From contig NZ_NEVS01000004.1 in the NCBI RefSeq assembly GCF_002261215.1, positions 2,480,001 through 2,544,000 on the forward strand: a DNA stretch of 64,000 nt, written 5' to 3'. The notes under the pieces are model-generated. The model had not been told where the DNA came from and searched no databases. It saw only the letters and a program-made list of their open reading frames with translations. The position numbers and the translations under genes are program-made. This stretch comes from Bordetella genomosp. 11. Its GTDB lineage: Bacteria; Pseudomonadota; Gammaproteobacteria; Burkholderiales; Burkholderiaceae_B. Below, in pieces: positions 24,738 through 33,618 of the stretch; the first letter of the stretch is position 1; each line of letters opens with the position of its first letter.

Positions 24738-25406
24738 GCAAGGCCGGCCATTGCGGGTCACCCAGTCGTAATCGCGGCCGGCCACTTGCCCGCGCCGCAA
24801 GGGGTTGCGGGTGCAGAACGGCGCGTACGCCGGATCGACGAAGCGATACGGCAGATGCGCGTCCCGGCCTTCGGGAATGCCGAGCCTGACCGCGCGCACC
24901 AGGCGCGCGGGCCGCGCGCCAATATCCTCGACGAAGAAAGTCGATGGGTCGAAATGTTCGCCATCCCAATCCGGTACCTTCAGGCCCAGCGACCGGCACA
25001 GCAGGGTCTGTCCGGCGCACAAGCGCTGCGGCGGCCGCGTGTGCCCCTGGGCGTCCGGATTCAATGCCTGCATGCGCGCCAGCGCATCCTCGCCGGACAC
25101 CGCATCCACCCAGGGGTGTCCGGATTTGATCAGGACGGCGTTGCCCGGCCCACCCGCGCTGATGTTCAGCGAATCGCCGCCACGCGCGTAGTACATGTAG
25201 ATGGTGCCGCCGTCCATGAACAGTGCCCGACGCTTGTGCGTATAGCCCAGCGAGGCATGGCTGCCCTTGTCGTGCAGGTAATACGCCTCGGTTTCGATGA
25301 TGCGCGCGGACAGCCACAGGCCTTGGTGGCGGCGGCGCAGAACCATGCCGATGAGCTCGCGGGCCACCTGGCATGCGTCGCGATCGAAAAAGGCGTCGGG
25401 CAGCAT
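24714..25406 (-). CDS. 3-methyladenine DNA glycosylase, Aag/MPG family
   Basis: A 230-residue MPG-type base-excision repair enzyme that removes alkylated purines. Marks are ARELIGMVLRRR, the catalytic Glu in ARIIETEAYY, HASLGYTHKR, and MYYARGGDSLNISAGGPGNAVLI. The C-terminus has the Arg/Asn pocket (APFCTRNPL). Start ATG 25406 lies 13 bases after the stop of the ArsC-like gene; an open frame continues upstream but would overlap that gene. It is the last gene of a minus-strand run starting at potF. Its last codons are part of a perfect hairpin. Confidence 0.9.
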   Translation of the reverse strand: MLPDAFFDRDACQVARELIGMVLRRRHQGLWLSARIIETEAYYLHDKGSHASLGYTHKRRALFMDGGTIYMYYARGGDSLNISAGGPGNAVLIKSGHPWVDAVSGEDALARMQALNPDAQGHTRPPQRLCAGQTLLCRSLGLKVPDWDGEHFDPSTFFVEDIGARPARLVRAVRLGIPEGRDAHLPYRFVDPAYAPFCTRNPLRRGQVAGRDYDWVTRNGRPCKGQVTGT

Positions 25407-25419
25407 ATGCCCGCCGGTG

Positions 25420-25776
25420 TCAGGCAAAGCGTTCTGCGTAGCGTTTTTCGGAGAACCCGACAGTCGCCACGCCATCGGGCGTGACGGTAACCGGACGCCG
25501 CACCAGCGCGGGATACTCGGCGATCAGCGCCTGCCACTGGCCGTCGGTCGAGGCGGCCTTGCGCGCCTCCGGCAAGGCACGCCAGGTCATGGAGGTGCGG
25601 TTCACCAGCTTTTCCCAACCGCCGACCTGCCCCGCCCATTCCTTCAGTGTCGCGGCGGGCACGGGCTGGTCGCGGTAATCGACGAATTCGTGCTTGACCC
25701 CGTGTTCGTCCAGCCAGGTGCGCGCCTTGACGCAGGTGCTGCATTGCTTGAGGCCGTAGAGAATGGTCGGGCTCAT
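25420..25776 (-). CDS. ArsC/Spx-like (YffB-type) thioredoxin-fold protein
   Basis: A 118-residue ArsC-family protein. It begins ILYGLKQCSTCVKARTWLDEH, with a C-x2-C pair at residues 12 and 15, then RTSMTWRALPE and RRPVTVTPDGVATVGFSEKRY, the usual Arg and C-terminal region. Members include arsenate reductase, Spx and the glutathione-linked YffB; this length and motif best fit YffB/Spx-like. Its function is not known, and arsenate reduction should not be assumed. ATG 25776 has GGGAG and sits 2 bases after the potI stop, so it is probably cotranscribed. Confidence 0.85.
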   Translation of the reverse strand: MSPTILYGLKQCSTCVKARTWLDEHGVKHEFVDYRDQPVPAATLKEWAGQVGGWEKLVNRTSMTWRALPEARKAASTDGQWQALIAEYPALVRRPVTVTPDGVATVGFSEKRYAERFA

Positions 25777-25778
25777 GG

Positions 25779-26582
25779 TCAACTCCCTGTCGACGTCCGG
25801 CGCTGCAGGCGGTTCGCCACCACGACGCAGATGCCGACGATAAGAATGAAAATTGCCGCCAGCGCATTGACCTCTGGCTTCAGGCCCAGGCGCACGCGCG
25901 AGAAGACCTCGATCGGCAAGGTGGTGTAGCCGGGCCCGGACAGGAAGGACGACAGGATCACGTCGTCCAGCGACAGCGTGAAGGACAGCAGCCACGCCGA
26001 TGCGAGCGCCGGCGCGATCAGCGGCAGCGTGATGGAAAAAAACACCTTGAGCGGCGTGGCGCCCAGGTCCAGCGCCGCCTCTTCCAGGGAACGGTCCAGG
26101 TCGCGCACCCGCGACTGGATGATGACGGCGACGAAAGCCATGCAGAAGGTCGTATGCCCGACCCAGATGGTGAAGATGCCGTTTTCCGGCCAGCCTATCG
26201 TGCTGCGCACCTCGACGAACATCAGCAGCAGCGAAATACCGATGACGACTTCCGGTATGACCAGCGGCGCGCTCAGCATGCCGACGTATAGCGAAAACCC
26301 GCGGAACCGGCCCATGCGGGCCAGCACATAGCCCGCCCACGTGCCGATGACGGTAGCCGCCGTGGCCGCCATGGCGGCCACGCGGAATGACAGCCATGCG
26401 GCGCTGAGCAGCGCGTCGTCGTGGAAGAGCGATCCGTACCACTTGAACGAGAAGCCGGACCAGGACGTGACGAGCGGCGAATCGTTGAACGAAAACACCA
26501 CCAGGCTGAGGATGGGGATGTACAGGAAGGCGAAGCCCAGCCCCAGGGCCAGCGCGCGCATGCCGCGATGAGGCCCTGTCAT
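25779..26582 (-). CDS. potI: Putrescine/spermidine ABC transporter permease PotI
   Basis: A 267-residue inner-membrane permease with six predicted helices: FLYIPILSLVVFSFN first, then YVGMLSAPLVIPEVVIGISLLLM and AAIFILIVGICVVVANRL last. The EAA coupling motif for the ATPase is EEAALDLGATPLKVFFSITLPLI. Order and size match E. coli PotI. It overlaps the potH stop by one base (TAATG). Confidence 0.93.
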   Translation of the reverse strand: MTGPHRGMRALALGLGFAFLYIPILSLVVFSFNDSPLVTSWSGFSFKWYGSLFHDDALLSAAWLSFRVAAMAATAATVIGTWAGYVLARMGRFRGFSLYVGMLSAPLVIPEVVIGISLLLMFVEVRSTIGWPENGIFTIWVGHTTFCMAFVAVIIQSRVRDLDRSLEEAALDLGATPLKVFFSITLPLIAPALASAWLLSFTLSLDDVILSSFLSGPGYTTLPIEVFSRVRLGLKPEVNALAAIFILIVGICVVVANRLQRRTSTGS

Positions 26583-27499
26583 TACCGGGACTCCCTGCCG
26601 GGCTGGACCTGCCTGACCTGGTTGTACTGGAACAGCGCCAGCGGAACCAGGAGCAGCAGGACCATGACGCAGGTCACCGCCGCCGCCATGGGCCAGTCCG
26701 CATTATTGAAGAATTCGCTCCACATGACGCGTCCCATCATCAGCGTGTTGGCGCCGCCCAGCATTTCTGGTATGACGTATTCGCCCACCGCGGGGATGAA
26801 GACCAGCATGGCGCCGGCGATAACGCCGGGCCGCGACAGCGGCACGGTAATCTGCCAGAAGGCCTGCCACGGCCGCGCACCCAGGTCGTAGGCGGCCTCC
26901 AGCAGGCGCAGGTCCAGTTTGACCAGATTGGCGTAGAGGGGCAGGATGAAAAACGGCAGGTACGAATACACCATGCCGATATAGACGGCCAGATCGGTGC
27001 GGTAGATTTCCAGCGGCTGAGAGATGATGCCCAGCGCCAGCAGCAGCTTGTTGAGCAGGCCATCGTTGCGCAGGATGCCGACCCAGGCATACACGCGCAG
27101 CAGCAGGGACGTCCAGAACGGCAGGATCACGCCCAGCAGCAGCAGGTTGCGCGTGGCCGGCGCCGAGCGCGCGATGTAGTACGCCATGGGGTAGCCGATC
27201 AGGATGCAGCAGACGGTACTGATGGCGGCGATCTTGACGGAGCTGAGGTACGTGGCCAGGTAGAGGCTGTCGGTGAACAGCAGCGCATAGCCGCGCAGGT
27301 GCAGGCTGAGATTCAGCGCTTCGTCCTTCAGCTGGACCAGCGGCGTGTAGGGCGGCACGCCGAATTGCAGGTCCGCGAGGCTGATCTTCAGCACCAGCAG
27401 GAAAGGCACCAGCAGGAACAGCGCCAGCCAGGCGAACGGCGGCACGATGGCCAGCGTGCGCGACGACGGCAGCAGGCGGCGCAGCGGCGCGATATTCAT
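26582..27499 (-). CDS. potH: Putrescine/spermidine ABC transporter permease PotH
   Basis: A 305-residue permease with an N-terminal helix (PFAWLALFLLVPFLLVLKI), a periplasmic loop, and the typical permease core. The EAA loop reads LEAAYDLGARPWQAFWQITVP. Length fits PotH. The start overlaps the potG stop by 4 bases (ATGA), and the stop overlaps the potI start, so the permeases are made together. It pairs with PotI to form the channel. Confidence 0.93.
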   Translation of the reverse strand: MNIAPLRRLLPSSRTLAIVPPFAWLALFLLVPFLLVLKISLADLQFGVPPYTPLVQLKDEALNLSLHLRGYALLFTDSLYLATYLSSVKIAAISTVCCILIGYPMAYYIARSAPATRNLLLLGVILPFWTSLLLRVYAWVGILRNDGLLNKLLLALGIISQPLEIYRTDLAVYIGMVYSYLPFFILPLYANLVKLDLRLLEAAYDLGARPWQAFWQITVPLSRPGVIAGAMLVFIPAVGEYVIPEMLGGANTLMMGRVMWSEFFNNADWPMAAAVTCVMVLLLLVPLALFQYNQVRQVQPGRESR

Positions 27500-28623
27500 G
27501 ACGGCAGCACCGTCGCGCTGTCGGCATCCCAGCTCACGTAGACTTCCTCGTGAACCGCGGGCGCCGTGTCCTGGGCGAAGACGCGGCGCGGCACGGTGGC
27601 CTCTACCGTCATGCCGGAATCCAGGCGGATGTGATACAGCGCATAGCTACCCATCCAGGCCATGTGCACGACCGCGCCGTGCGCCCAGTTGTAGATGCTT
27701 TCCGGCTGCTCGCGCGAGACCACGATGCGTTCCGGCCGTATCGAAACATAGACCTGCATACCCAGCGGTTCGCTGACGCCATGGCTGACGTAAAGTTGGC
27801 GCGATAACTGGTCGGATTCGATGGCGACGTGGTCGGGCTCGTCGACGACGATGGTGCCGGGGAACAGATTGGTACTGCCGATGAAGCCGGAGACGAAGCG
27901 CGAACTGGGAAATTCGTAGACGTCCTGGGGCGTGCCGATCTGCACGATCTGCCCTTCGGTCATGACCGCCAGGCGATGCGCCATGGTCATGGCTTCTTCC
28001 TGGTCATGGGTGACCATGATGCAGGTGACGCCGACCTGCTCCAGGATGCGCACCAGTTCGATCTGCGTGGCCTGGCGGATCTGCTTGTCCAGCGCCGACA
28101 TGGGTTCGTCCAGCAGCAGCAGCTTGGGGCGCTTGACGAGGCTGCGGGCCAGCGCCACGCGCTGTTGCTGCCCGCCGGACAACTGGTGCGGCTTGCGCCG
28201 CGAGTACCCTGCCATTTGGACCAGGTTCAGGGCCTCGAACACGCGGTCATGGATTTCCGCCCGGTCCACGCCTTCCTGCCGGAGCCCGAAAGCGACATTC
28301 GCTTCCACCGACATATGCGGGAACAAGGCGTAGGACTGGAACATCATGTTGACGGGCCGGTGGTACGGCGGCACGTCGGTGATGTCCTCGCCATCCAGCA
28401 GCACCTGTCCGGAGGTGGCTTGCTCGAAACCGGCCAGCATGCGCAGCAGCGTCGACTTTCCGCAGCCGGAGCTGCCGAGCAAGGCGAAGATTTCGTTGCG
28501 GCGCACCGACAGGCTTACCGAGCGCACGGCGACCGTATCGCCGAAGATTTTCACCAGATCGGAGACGCGAACGAACTCGTCGGCATCCGCCGCGTGGGGG
28601 GCCGCGTAACGGCTGTCGTTCAT
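27496..28623 (-). CDS. potG: Putrescine/spermidine ABC transporter ATPase PotG
   Basis: A 375-residue ATPase close to E. coli PotG. Walker A is GSSGCGKST beginning at residue 50. The signature is LSGGQQQRVALARSL, Walker B is LLLLDEPMSALD, the H-loop is MVTHDQEEA, and a C-terminal TOBE domain follows (VSIRPERIVVS). I start at ATG 28623, 5 bases after the potF stop; a Met eleven codons upstream would run into potF. It energises PotH/PotI. Confidence 0.93.
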   Translation of the reverse strand: MNDSRYAAPHAADADEFVRVSDLVKIFGDTVAVRSVSLSVRRNEIFALLGSSGCGKSTLLRMLAGFEQATSGQVLLDGEDITDVPPYHRPVNMMFQSYALFPHMSVEANVAFGLRQEGVDRAEIHDRVFEALNLVQMAGYSRRKPHQLSGGQQQRVALARSLVKRPKLLLLDEPMSALDKQIRQATQIELVRILEQVGVTCIMVTHDQEEAMTMAHRLAVMTEGQIVQIGTPQDVYEFPSSRFVSGFIGSTNLFPGTIVVDEPDHVAIESDQLSRQLYVSHGVSEPLGMQVYVSIRPERIVVSREQPESIYNWAHGAVVHMAWMGSYALYHIRLDSGMTVEATVPRRVFAQDTAPAVHEEVYVSWDADSATVLPS

Positions 28624-28628
28624 GATGC

Positions 28629-29732
28629 TTATCGCCCGGACTTCAGTTCGGCCCACATGCGCGTCTGCAGGCGCAGGATATCGAAAGGCTGCGCCTTGAT
28701 GACATACAGCGTCTTGGACACATCCGCCGGTGGATAAATCATGGGGTTGTCCGCGACCGCCTTGACGACGTATTTGCGCGCTTCCTTATTGGCGTTCGGG
28801 TAGAACATCTTGTTCGTGATCGCGGCATGGACCTGCGGCGTTTCGATGTAATTGATGAATTTCATCGCGTTTTCCGGATGCGGCGCATCCTTGGGCACGG
28901 CCATCACGTCGAACCAGGCGGGCGCCCCGCCCTGCGGAATGAAGTAGTTGATCTCGAAGGGCTGCTTGTTCTGCTGGGCACGATCGCGCGCGATCATGAC
29001 GTCGCCGGAAAAGCCGTACACCATGCACAGATCCCCCGAGGCCATTTCGTCGATGTAGCCCGATGAACTGAACTGGCGGATATACGGCCGGATTTTCTTC
29101 AGGACTTCGAAGGCAGCCTTGTAGTCGTCCGGGTTGCTGCTGTTCGGGTCCTTGCCGATGTAATGCAATACGGCGGGGAAAACCTGGGCGGCCTCGTCCA
29201 GCATGGAAATGCCGCATTCCTTCAGCTTGGCGGCGTTTTCCGGCTTGAACAGCATGTCCCAGCTGTCCAGCGGCGCATCCTTGCCCATGATCTGCCGGAC
29301 CTTGGTGACGTTGTAGCCCAGCCCGTTGGTGCCGTAGCCCCACGGCACGAAATACTTGTTGCCCGGGTCGACCTGGGCGACCAGCGCCATGATTTCGGGA
29401 TCCAGGTATTGGAGATTGGGCATCTTGGATTTGTCCAGCGGCTGGAACAACCCGCCCTGCAGCTGGCGCGACGCGTAATGCGTGGAGGGAACGACGACGT
29501 CGTAGCCGGACTTGCCGGTCAGCAGCTTGGCCTGCAGCGTATCGTTGTTGTCATAGGTGTCGTAGCGCACCTGGATGCCGGTTTCGCGCGTGAAACCCGG
29601 CAGCGTATCGGGCGCGGTGTACTCGGCCCAGTTGTAGACATTGACGACGTTTCCTTGCGCCCTGGCCGCCGACAGCGCCGCGAGCGCCACCATAGCCCCG
29701 GCCGCAAAGCGCACACCCGCGTTGATCCCCAT
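28629..29732 (-). CDS. potF: Periplasmic putrescine-binding protein PotF
   Basis: A 367-residue periplasmic solute-binding protein with a Sec signal peptide (residues 1 to about 25, hydrophobic GAMVALAALSAARA then QG). The mature part begins VVNVYNWAEYTAPDTLPGF, the polyamine-receptor opening. It also has the ligand-region motifs VPWGYGTNGLGYN and LCMVYGFSGDVMIA. Putrescine is the most likely ligand by synteny with potGHI; spermidine or another polyamine is possible. It is first in the potFGHI-arsC-like-glycosylase run. Confidence 0.92.
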   Translation of the reverse strand: MGINAGVRFAAGAMVALAALSAARAQGNVVNVYNWAEYTAPDTLPGFTRETGIQVRYDTYDNNDTLQAKLLTGKSGYDVVVPSTHYASRQLQGGLFQPLDKSKMPNLQYLDPEIMALVAQVDPGNKYFVPWGYGTNGLGYNVTKVRQIMGKDAPLDSWDMLFKPENAAKLKECGISMLDEAAQVFPAVLHYIGKDPNSSNPDDYKAAFEVLKKIRPYIRQFSSSGYIDEMASGDLCMVYGFSGDVMIARDRAQQNKQPFEINYFIPQGGAPAWFDVMAVPKDAPHPENAMKFINYIETPQVHAAITNKMFYPNANKEARKYVVKAVADNPMIYPPADVSKTLYVIKAQPFDILRLQTRMWAELKSGR

Positions 29733-29761
29733 GATCCCAAGCCCCTTGCCGAGAAGAATTT

Positions 29762-29779
29762 CGCGGGAGGCTTCCCGCG
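29762..29779 (-). terminator. Hairpin between kdkA and potF
   Basis: A perfect 7-bp stem CGCGGGA/TCCCGCG with loop GGCT lies 37 bases after the kdkA stop and 30 bases before potF. On the minus strand it is followed by AAATTCTTCTC, a poor U-tract. It may be a weak terminator or part of the potF leader. Confidence 0.4.
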
Positions 29780-29816
29780 CGCAAAGGCAAAATAATAATG
29801 GGTTTTGCGTCGCCAG

Positions 29817-30536
29817 TCAGGCCGGCGCCCGCGCCATGCGGTCGCGGTAGGCGCGGGCCAGTTTTTCGTAGAAATCCAGCCCCGTCCGGCCCGCCACCTT
29901 TTCAAGGGAACGGCGCAGGCGTTCGATGTTCCGTTGTTTGCCGCGGCCCGAGACGCCTCCTTGCCTGCCGCGATCGAAATCGATGATCCAGGCCTTGCCG
30001 CGTGCATCCACCAGGATGTTGTAAGCGTTGAGGTCGGCGTGCCAGACACCGGCCTGGTGCATGCGGGCGATCGCGTCGGCGGCCACGTCCCACACCGGCT
30101 GGTCCAGCACCAGGGCCAGCGGGCGCACGTCGGGCAGGCGCGCCACCAGGATGGCGGCTTCGTAGCACATCGGTGCGACGCGCCAGTAGCCGGCGGCCAG
30201 CGGCGCCGGCACGGGAAGGCCCTGCGACGACAGGGACTCCAGCAACTGGAACTCCATGAAACAACGGGTGCGCGCTTCGCCCAGCCAGATATAGCGCTGG
30301 CGGCTGAGGCGAGCGACCATGCCGCCGCGCCGGTAATGGCGCAGCACGCCGTGGCCGAAGCCGCCGTCCACGAACCAGGCGGCCTGGCGGCCGCCGGCCT
30401 GGACCGGCGTCGCGGCGGCGCCATAGTGGGCGGGATCGAACAGTTCCGGGCCGGGCACCGGCACGCTGCGCGCGTCATAGCACATCGCGCCCGGCAGAGC
30501 GCCTTCCCAGGCAAGTCGACGCACGTCAGCCGGCAC
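29817..30536 (-). CDS. kdkA: 3-deoxy-D-manno-octulosonic acid (Kdo) kinase
   Basis: A protein of about 239 residues with a eukaryotic-kinase-like fold that phosphorylates Kdo at O-4 in the LPS inner core. Marks are GVLRHYRRGGMVARL (Gly-rich loop and Lys region), WLGEARTRCFMEF with the helix-C Glu, the catalytic loop WHADLNAYNILVD and IIDFDRGR as the metal DFD motif. This matches KdkA of Haemophilus and Bordetella. The start is uncertain: GTG 30536 overlaps the globin stop slightly, an ATG at 30572 overlaps more, and an ATG at 30485 is internal. A single Kdo-phosphate is the known product in organisms with KdkA. Confidence 0.88.
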   Translation of the reverse strand: MPADVRRLAWEGALPGAMCYDARSVPVPGPELFDPAHYGAAATPVQAGGRQAAWFVDGGFGHGVLRHYRRGGMVARLSRQRYIWLGEARTRCFMEFQLLESLSSQGLPVPAPLAAGYWRVAPMCYEAAILVARLPDVRPLALVLDQPVWDVAADAIARMHQAGVWHADLNAYNILVDARGKAWIIDFDRGRQGGVSGRGKQRNIERLRRSLEKVAGRTGLDFYEKLARAYRDRMARAPA

Positions 30537-30954
30537 GGTTGCGCATCCAGTCAGCCGTGCCGTAGAAGGCATGCAGCAGCCGGTCCATCAACGGCTGCGG
30601 CACATTCATATCCTGCATGGCGCGGCCCATGCACGCGACCCATTGGTCGCGTTCGGCTTCGCCGATGGAAAACGGCAGATGGCGTGCCCGCAAACGCGGA
30701 TGCCCGTGGCGCTGTACGTAATAGTCCGGCCCGCCGAGATAGCCGCACAGAAACAGGAACAGCTTTTCGCGTGCCGAGTCCAGGCTCGGCCCATGCGCCG
30801 CCCGCAAGGCCGCCAGGTCTTCTTCCATGTCCATCAGGTCATAGAAGCGGTTGACCAGGGCGCGCACCGCCTCTTCCCCACCCAGTTGTTCGAATATCGT
30901 GCGGCTGTGATCCAGGGGTTCGAAGACGGGCTCGACCCGCGTGGTGGTAGTCAT
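30526..30954 (-). CDS. Group II truncated haemoglobin
   Basis: A 142-residue truncated globin. It has IFEQLGGEEAVRALVNRFYD with the B10 Tyr (Tyr38), the group II GGPDYYVQRHGHPRLRARH segment with proximal His92, and Trp105 at G8. Such proteins bind O2 or NO and may protect from nitrosative stress. ATG 30954 overlaps the stop of the FtsX-type permease by 4 bases, and its own stop overlaps the kdkA start region, so the three are read as one unit. No regulator is adjacent. Confidence 0.9.
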   Translation of the reverse strand: MTTTTRVEPVFEPLDHSRTIFEQLGGEEAVRALVNRFYDLMDMEEDLAALRAAHGPSLDSAREKLFLFLCGYLGGPDYYVQRHGHPRLRARHLPFSIGEAERDQWVACMGRAMQDMNVPQPLMDRLLHAFYGTADWMRNRAG

Positions 30955-33503
30955 ATTGCTTCTCTCAGGGTGACCAGTGGCGGCGTGCGCAACACGCCGC
31001 GCAGCGCCCATGCGCCGCCCGCCCATGCCCCCAGCATGCCCGCGGCAATGCTGGCCACCCAGGGCCACAGGCTGAAAGTGATGTCGAAATCGAAAACCCG
31101 CTGCGACAGCGCCCAGGCCACCGCGCCCGCGCCCGCCGCGCCCAGCGCGCCCGCCAGCCCGCCCACGGCCAGCAATTCGATGCGCTGCGCGCGTGCCAGT
31201 TGGCGGCGCGTGGCCCCCAGCGCCCGCAGCACGGCGGCTTCCCGCACCCGTTCGTCGCGCGTGGCGGCGAGCGCCGCGGTCAGGACCAGCACGCCGGCGG
31301 CCAGGGTAAACCCGAACAACAACTGCACTGCCTGCGCGACCTGGTCAAGGACGTCCTGCAGTTGTCGCAGGATGGCATCGACGTCGAATACGGTCAGGTT
31401 GGGAAACCGCTGCACCAGGCGCGGCAGCAGTTCGGACTGTCCCGGCGGCAGCCGGAACGAGGTGATCCAGCTTTGCGGCGCATCGGCCAGCACCGAGGGC
31501 GACAGCATGGCGAAGAAGTTCGCCCGCATGGTGTCCCAGTCCACGCCGCGCAGGCTGGTCACCGTGACCTCCACCGTCTGGCCCGCGATGTCGAAGGTGA
31601 GCTTGTCGCCCATATGCAGGCCCAGCGTGCGCGAAATGCCGGCCTCCATCGAAACCTCGCGCGAGTCCGGCTCCATCCACTGCCCGGCCTCCAGCGTGTT
31701 GTACGACGGCATGCGGTCGCTATAGGAAAGATTGAACTCGCGGTCCACCAGTCGCCGGGCGCGATCGTCCGTGTAGTCGGCCGACGATACGGCCCGGCCG
31801 TTCACCGCCACGAGACGGCCGCGGATCATCGGGAACAGCACCACGTCGGGGACGCCGGCACCGGTCAGCGTGGCCGCGACGGGTTCGCGCTGGTCGGGCT
31901 GGATATTGATCAGGAAGCGATTGGGCGCGTCCGGCGGCAGCGTGCGCTGCCAGCCGGCGATCAGGTCGGTGCGCGTCATGCCCAGCAGCAGCAGCGCCAT
32001 CAGGCCGATCGACAGCGCGCACACCTGCGTAATCGTCGCGGCGCGGCGCCGCACGACGCCCGCCAGCGCGAAGCGCAACGCCGGCATGCCGCCTGCCGTG
32101 CGGCGCAGCCGGCCCAGGGCCTGCACGCAGAGCCAGGTCACCAGGGCAAACGCCGCGAAGGCGCCGAGGAACCCGCCGGCGACCACGGCCCCCAGCTGGA
32201 CGTCGCCGGCAAACCACCAGATAAGCAGCGCGAAGCCCGCGGCGCCTACCGCATACCCCAGCGCGCTGCCCATGCGCACGCCGCCCGAGTCGCGGCGCAG
32301 GACGCGCGCGGGAGGAACGTGGCGCAATTGCGCCAGCGACGGCAAGGCGAAACCGAGCAGCAGCCACATGCCGGTGGCCAGCCCCTGGACGCCGGGCACG
32401 AACGACGGCGCCGGCAGGTCCGTGCCCACCATCCGGCCGAGCATGGCGATCAGGCCCAAATGCGCGACGTAGCCCGCGAGTCCCCCCAGGACGGAACCGG
32501 CAAGCCCGACCAGGACGAACTCGGCGGATAGCATCCGCGTGATCAGCCCCTGCGTGGCGCCCAGGCAGCGCATGACGGCGATGCCGTCACGATGGCGCAG
32601 CATGAAACGGGTCGCGGCCAGGGCAACGGCCACCGCGGAAATCAGCACGGCGAGCAGCGCGACCAGGGAGAGGAAGCGTTGGGCGCGATCCAGCACGCGG
32701 CGGATTTCCGGGCGACCCGATTCCACCGTGGACAGTTTCTGGCCCCGCTGCAGCCGTTGGCCCAACCATTCCTTATAGGCGGCAACGGCTTGCGGGTCTC
32801 CCGCCGCCAGCAAGCCGTAATCGACCCGGCTGCCCGGCGCGATCAAGCCGGTACGCGGCAGTTCGTCGGCGCGCATCAGCACCCGAGGCGACAGGTTGAC
32901 GAACGACAGGCCGCGATCGGGTTCGTACGTCACCACGCGCGCGATGCGAAACCGGCTCTCGCCCAACGCGAGCGTGTCGCCCATCCGCACGCCCAGCGAG
33001 GCCAGCAACTGCGGATCGACCCATACCGTGCCCGGTTCCGGAATGCCACGCGTGGCGCTTTCCGGGGCCGCGGGCGCGGGCGCCGTGCGCAGGCTGCCGC
33101 GCAGGGGATAGCCGGACTCCACGGCCTTGAGCGACACAAGCTGCGCGGCCTGACCCGCCGACGCCATGGAGGGGAACTGGAAGGTGTGGACCAATTGCAA
33201 CCCCTGGTCCACGGCCTGGCGCTCGAAGGCCGGCGGAATCGGTTCGTCGGCGTCCAGCACGATGTCGCCGCCCAGCATCTGCGCGGCGTCCCGTTCCAGG
33301 GCACGGCCGACGCGATCGGCGAGGAATCCGACGCTGGTCACCGCCGCCACGGCGACGATCAGCGCGATCAGCAGGAGGCGAAGCTCGCCCGCGCGCCAAT
33401 CGCGCAGCAGCGTGCGCGCCCCCAGGCGGATACCGGGAAGCAGGCCGGCGGATGCGGCCGCCGGGACGGCGGCACCGAGACGGGCAGCGGAAGTATCGTG
33501 CAT
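30951..33503 (-). CDS. FtsX-type ABC permease, YbbP-like, 850 residues
   Basis: An 850-residue permease with two FtsX domains, matching YbbP. The N-terminal helix LRLLLIALIVAVAAVTSVGFLA is followed by a large periplasmic domain. Three helices lie around residues 265-400, several more in the middle, and three at the C-terminus ending in VASIAAGMLGAWAGGAWALRGVL. YbbP normally pairs with an ATPase such as YbbA and is thought to act in lipoprotein or envelope export. No ATPase gene is next to this one, so it must use one encoded elsewhere. The downstream globin overlaps its stop. Confidence 0.85.
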   Translation of the reverse strand: MHDTSAARLGAAVPAAASAGLLPGIRLGARTLLRDWRAGELRLLLIALIVAVAAVTSVGFLADRVGRALERDAAQMLGGDIVLDADEPIPPAFERQAVDQGLQLVHTFQFPSMASAGQAAQLVSLKAVESGYPLRGSLRTAPAPAAPESATRGIPEPGTVWVDPQLLASLGVRMGDTLALGESRFRIARVVTYEPDRGLSFVNLSPRVLMRADELPRTGLIAPGSRVDYGLLAAGDPQAVAAYKEWLGQRLQRGQKLSTVESGRPEIRRVLDRAQRFLSLVALLAVLISAVAVALAATRFMLRHRDGIAVMRCLGATQGLITRMLSAEFVLVGLAGSVLGGLAGYVAHLGLIAMLGRMVGTDLPAPSFVPGVQGLATGMWLLLGFALPSLAQLRHVPPARVLRRDSGGVRMGSALGYAVGAAGFALLIWWFAGDVQLGAVVAGGFLGAFAAFALVTWLCVQALGRLRRTAGGMPALRFALAGVVRRRAATITQVCALSIGLMALLLLGMTRTDLIAGWQRTLPPDAPNRFLINIQPDQREPVAATLTGAGVPDVVLFPMIRGRLVAVNGRAVSSADYTDDRARRLVDREFNLSYSDRMPSYNTLEAGQWMEPDSREVSMEAGISRTLGLHMGDKLTFDIAGQTVEVTVTSLRGVDWDTMRANFFAMLSPSVLADAPQSWITSFRLPPGQSELLPRLVQRFPNLTVFDVDAILRQLQDVLDQVAQAVQLLFGFTLAAGVLVLTAALAATRDERVREAAVLRALGATRRQLARAQRIELLAVGGLAGALGAAGAGAVAWALSQRVFDFDITFSLWPWVASIAAGMLGAWAGGAWALRGVLRTPPLVTLREAI

Positions 33504-33563
33504 GGGCGTATCGTAACCTGACAGTAGGCTTGCCGCCGCGGAACAGGCTTGCCTTCCCGGGGC

Positions 33564-33597
33564 AAAAAAAAGCGAAGCTCCCTCGCGGAAGCTTCGC
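33564..33597 (-). terminator. Rho-independent terminator of the Asr-like gene
   Basis: On the minus strand an 8-bp stem (GCGAAGCT, 33572-33579, with AGCTTCGC, 33590-33597) is followed immediately by eight U residues (33571-33564). It begins 21 bases after the stop of the small secreted protein. This is the clearest intrinsic terminator in the window. Confidence 0.85.
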
Positions 33598-33618
33598 CTG
33601 CAGGGAACAAGTCCCGGC

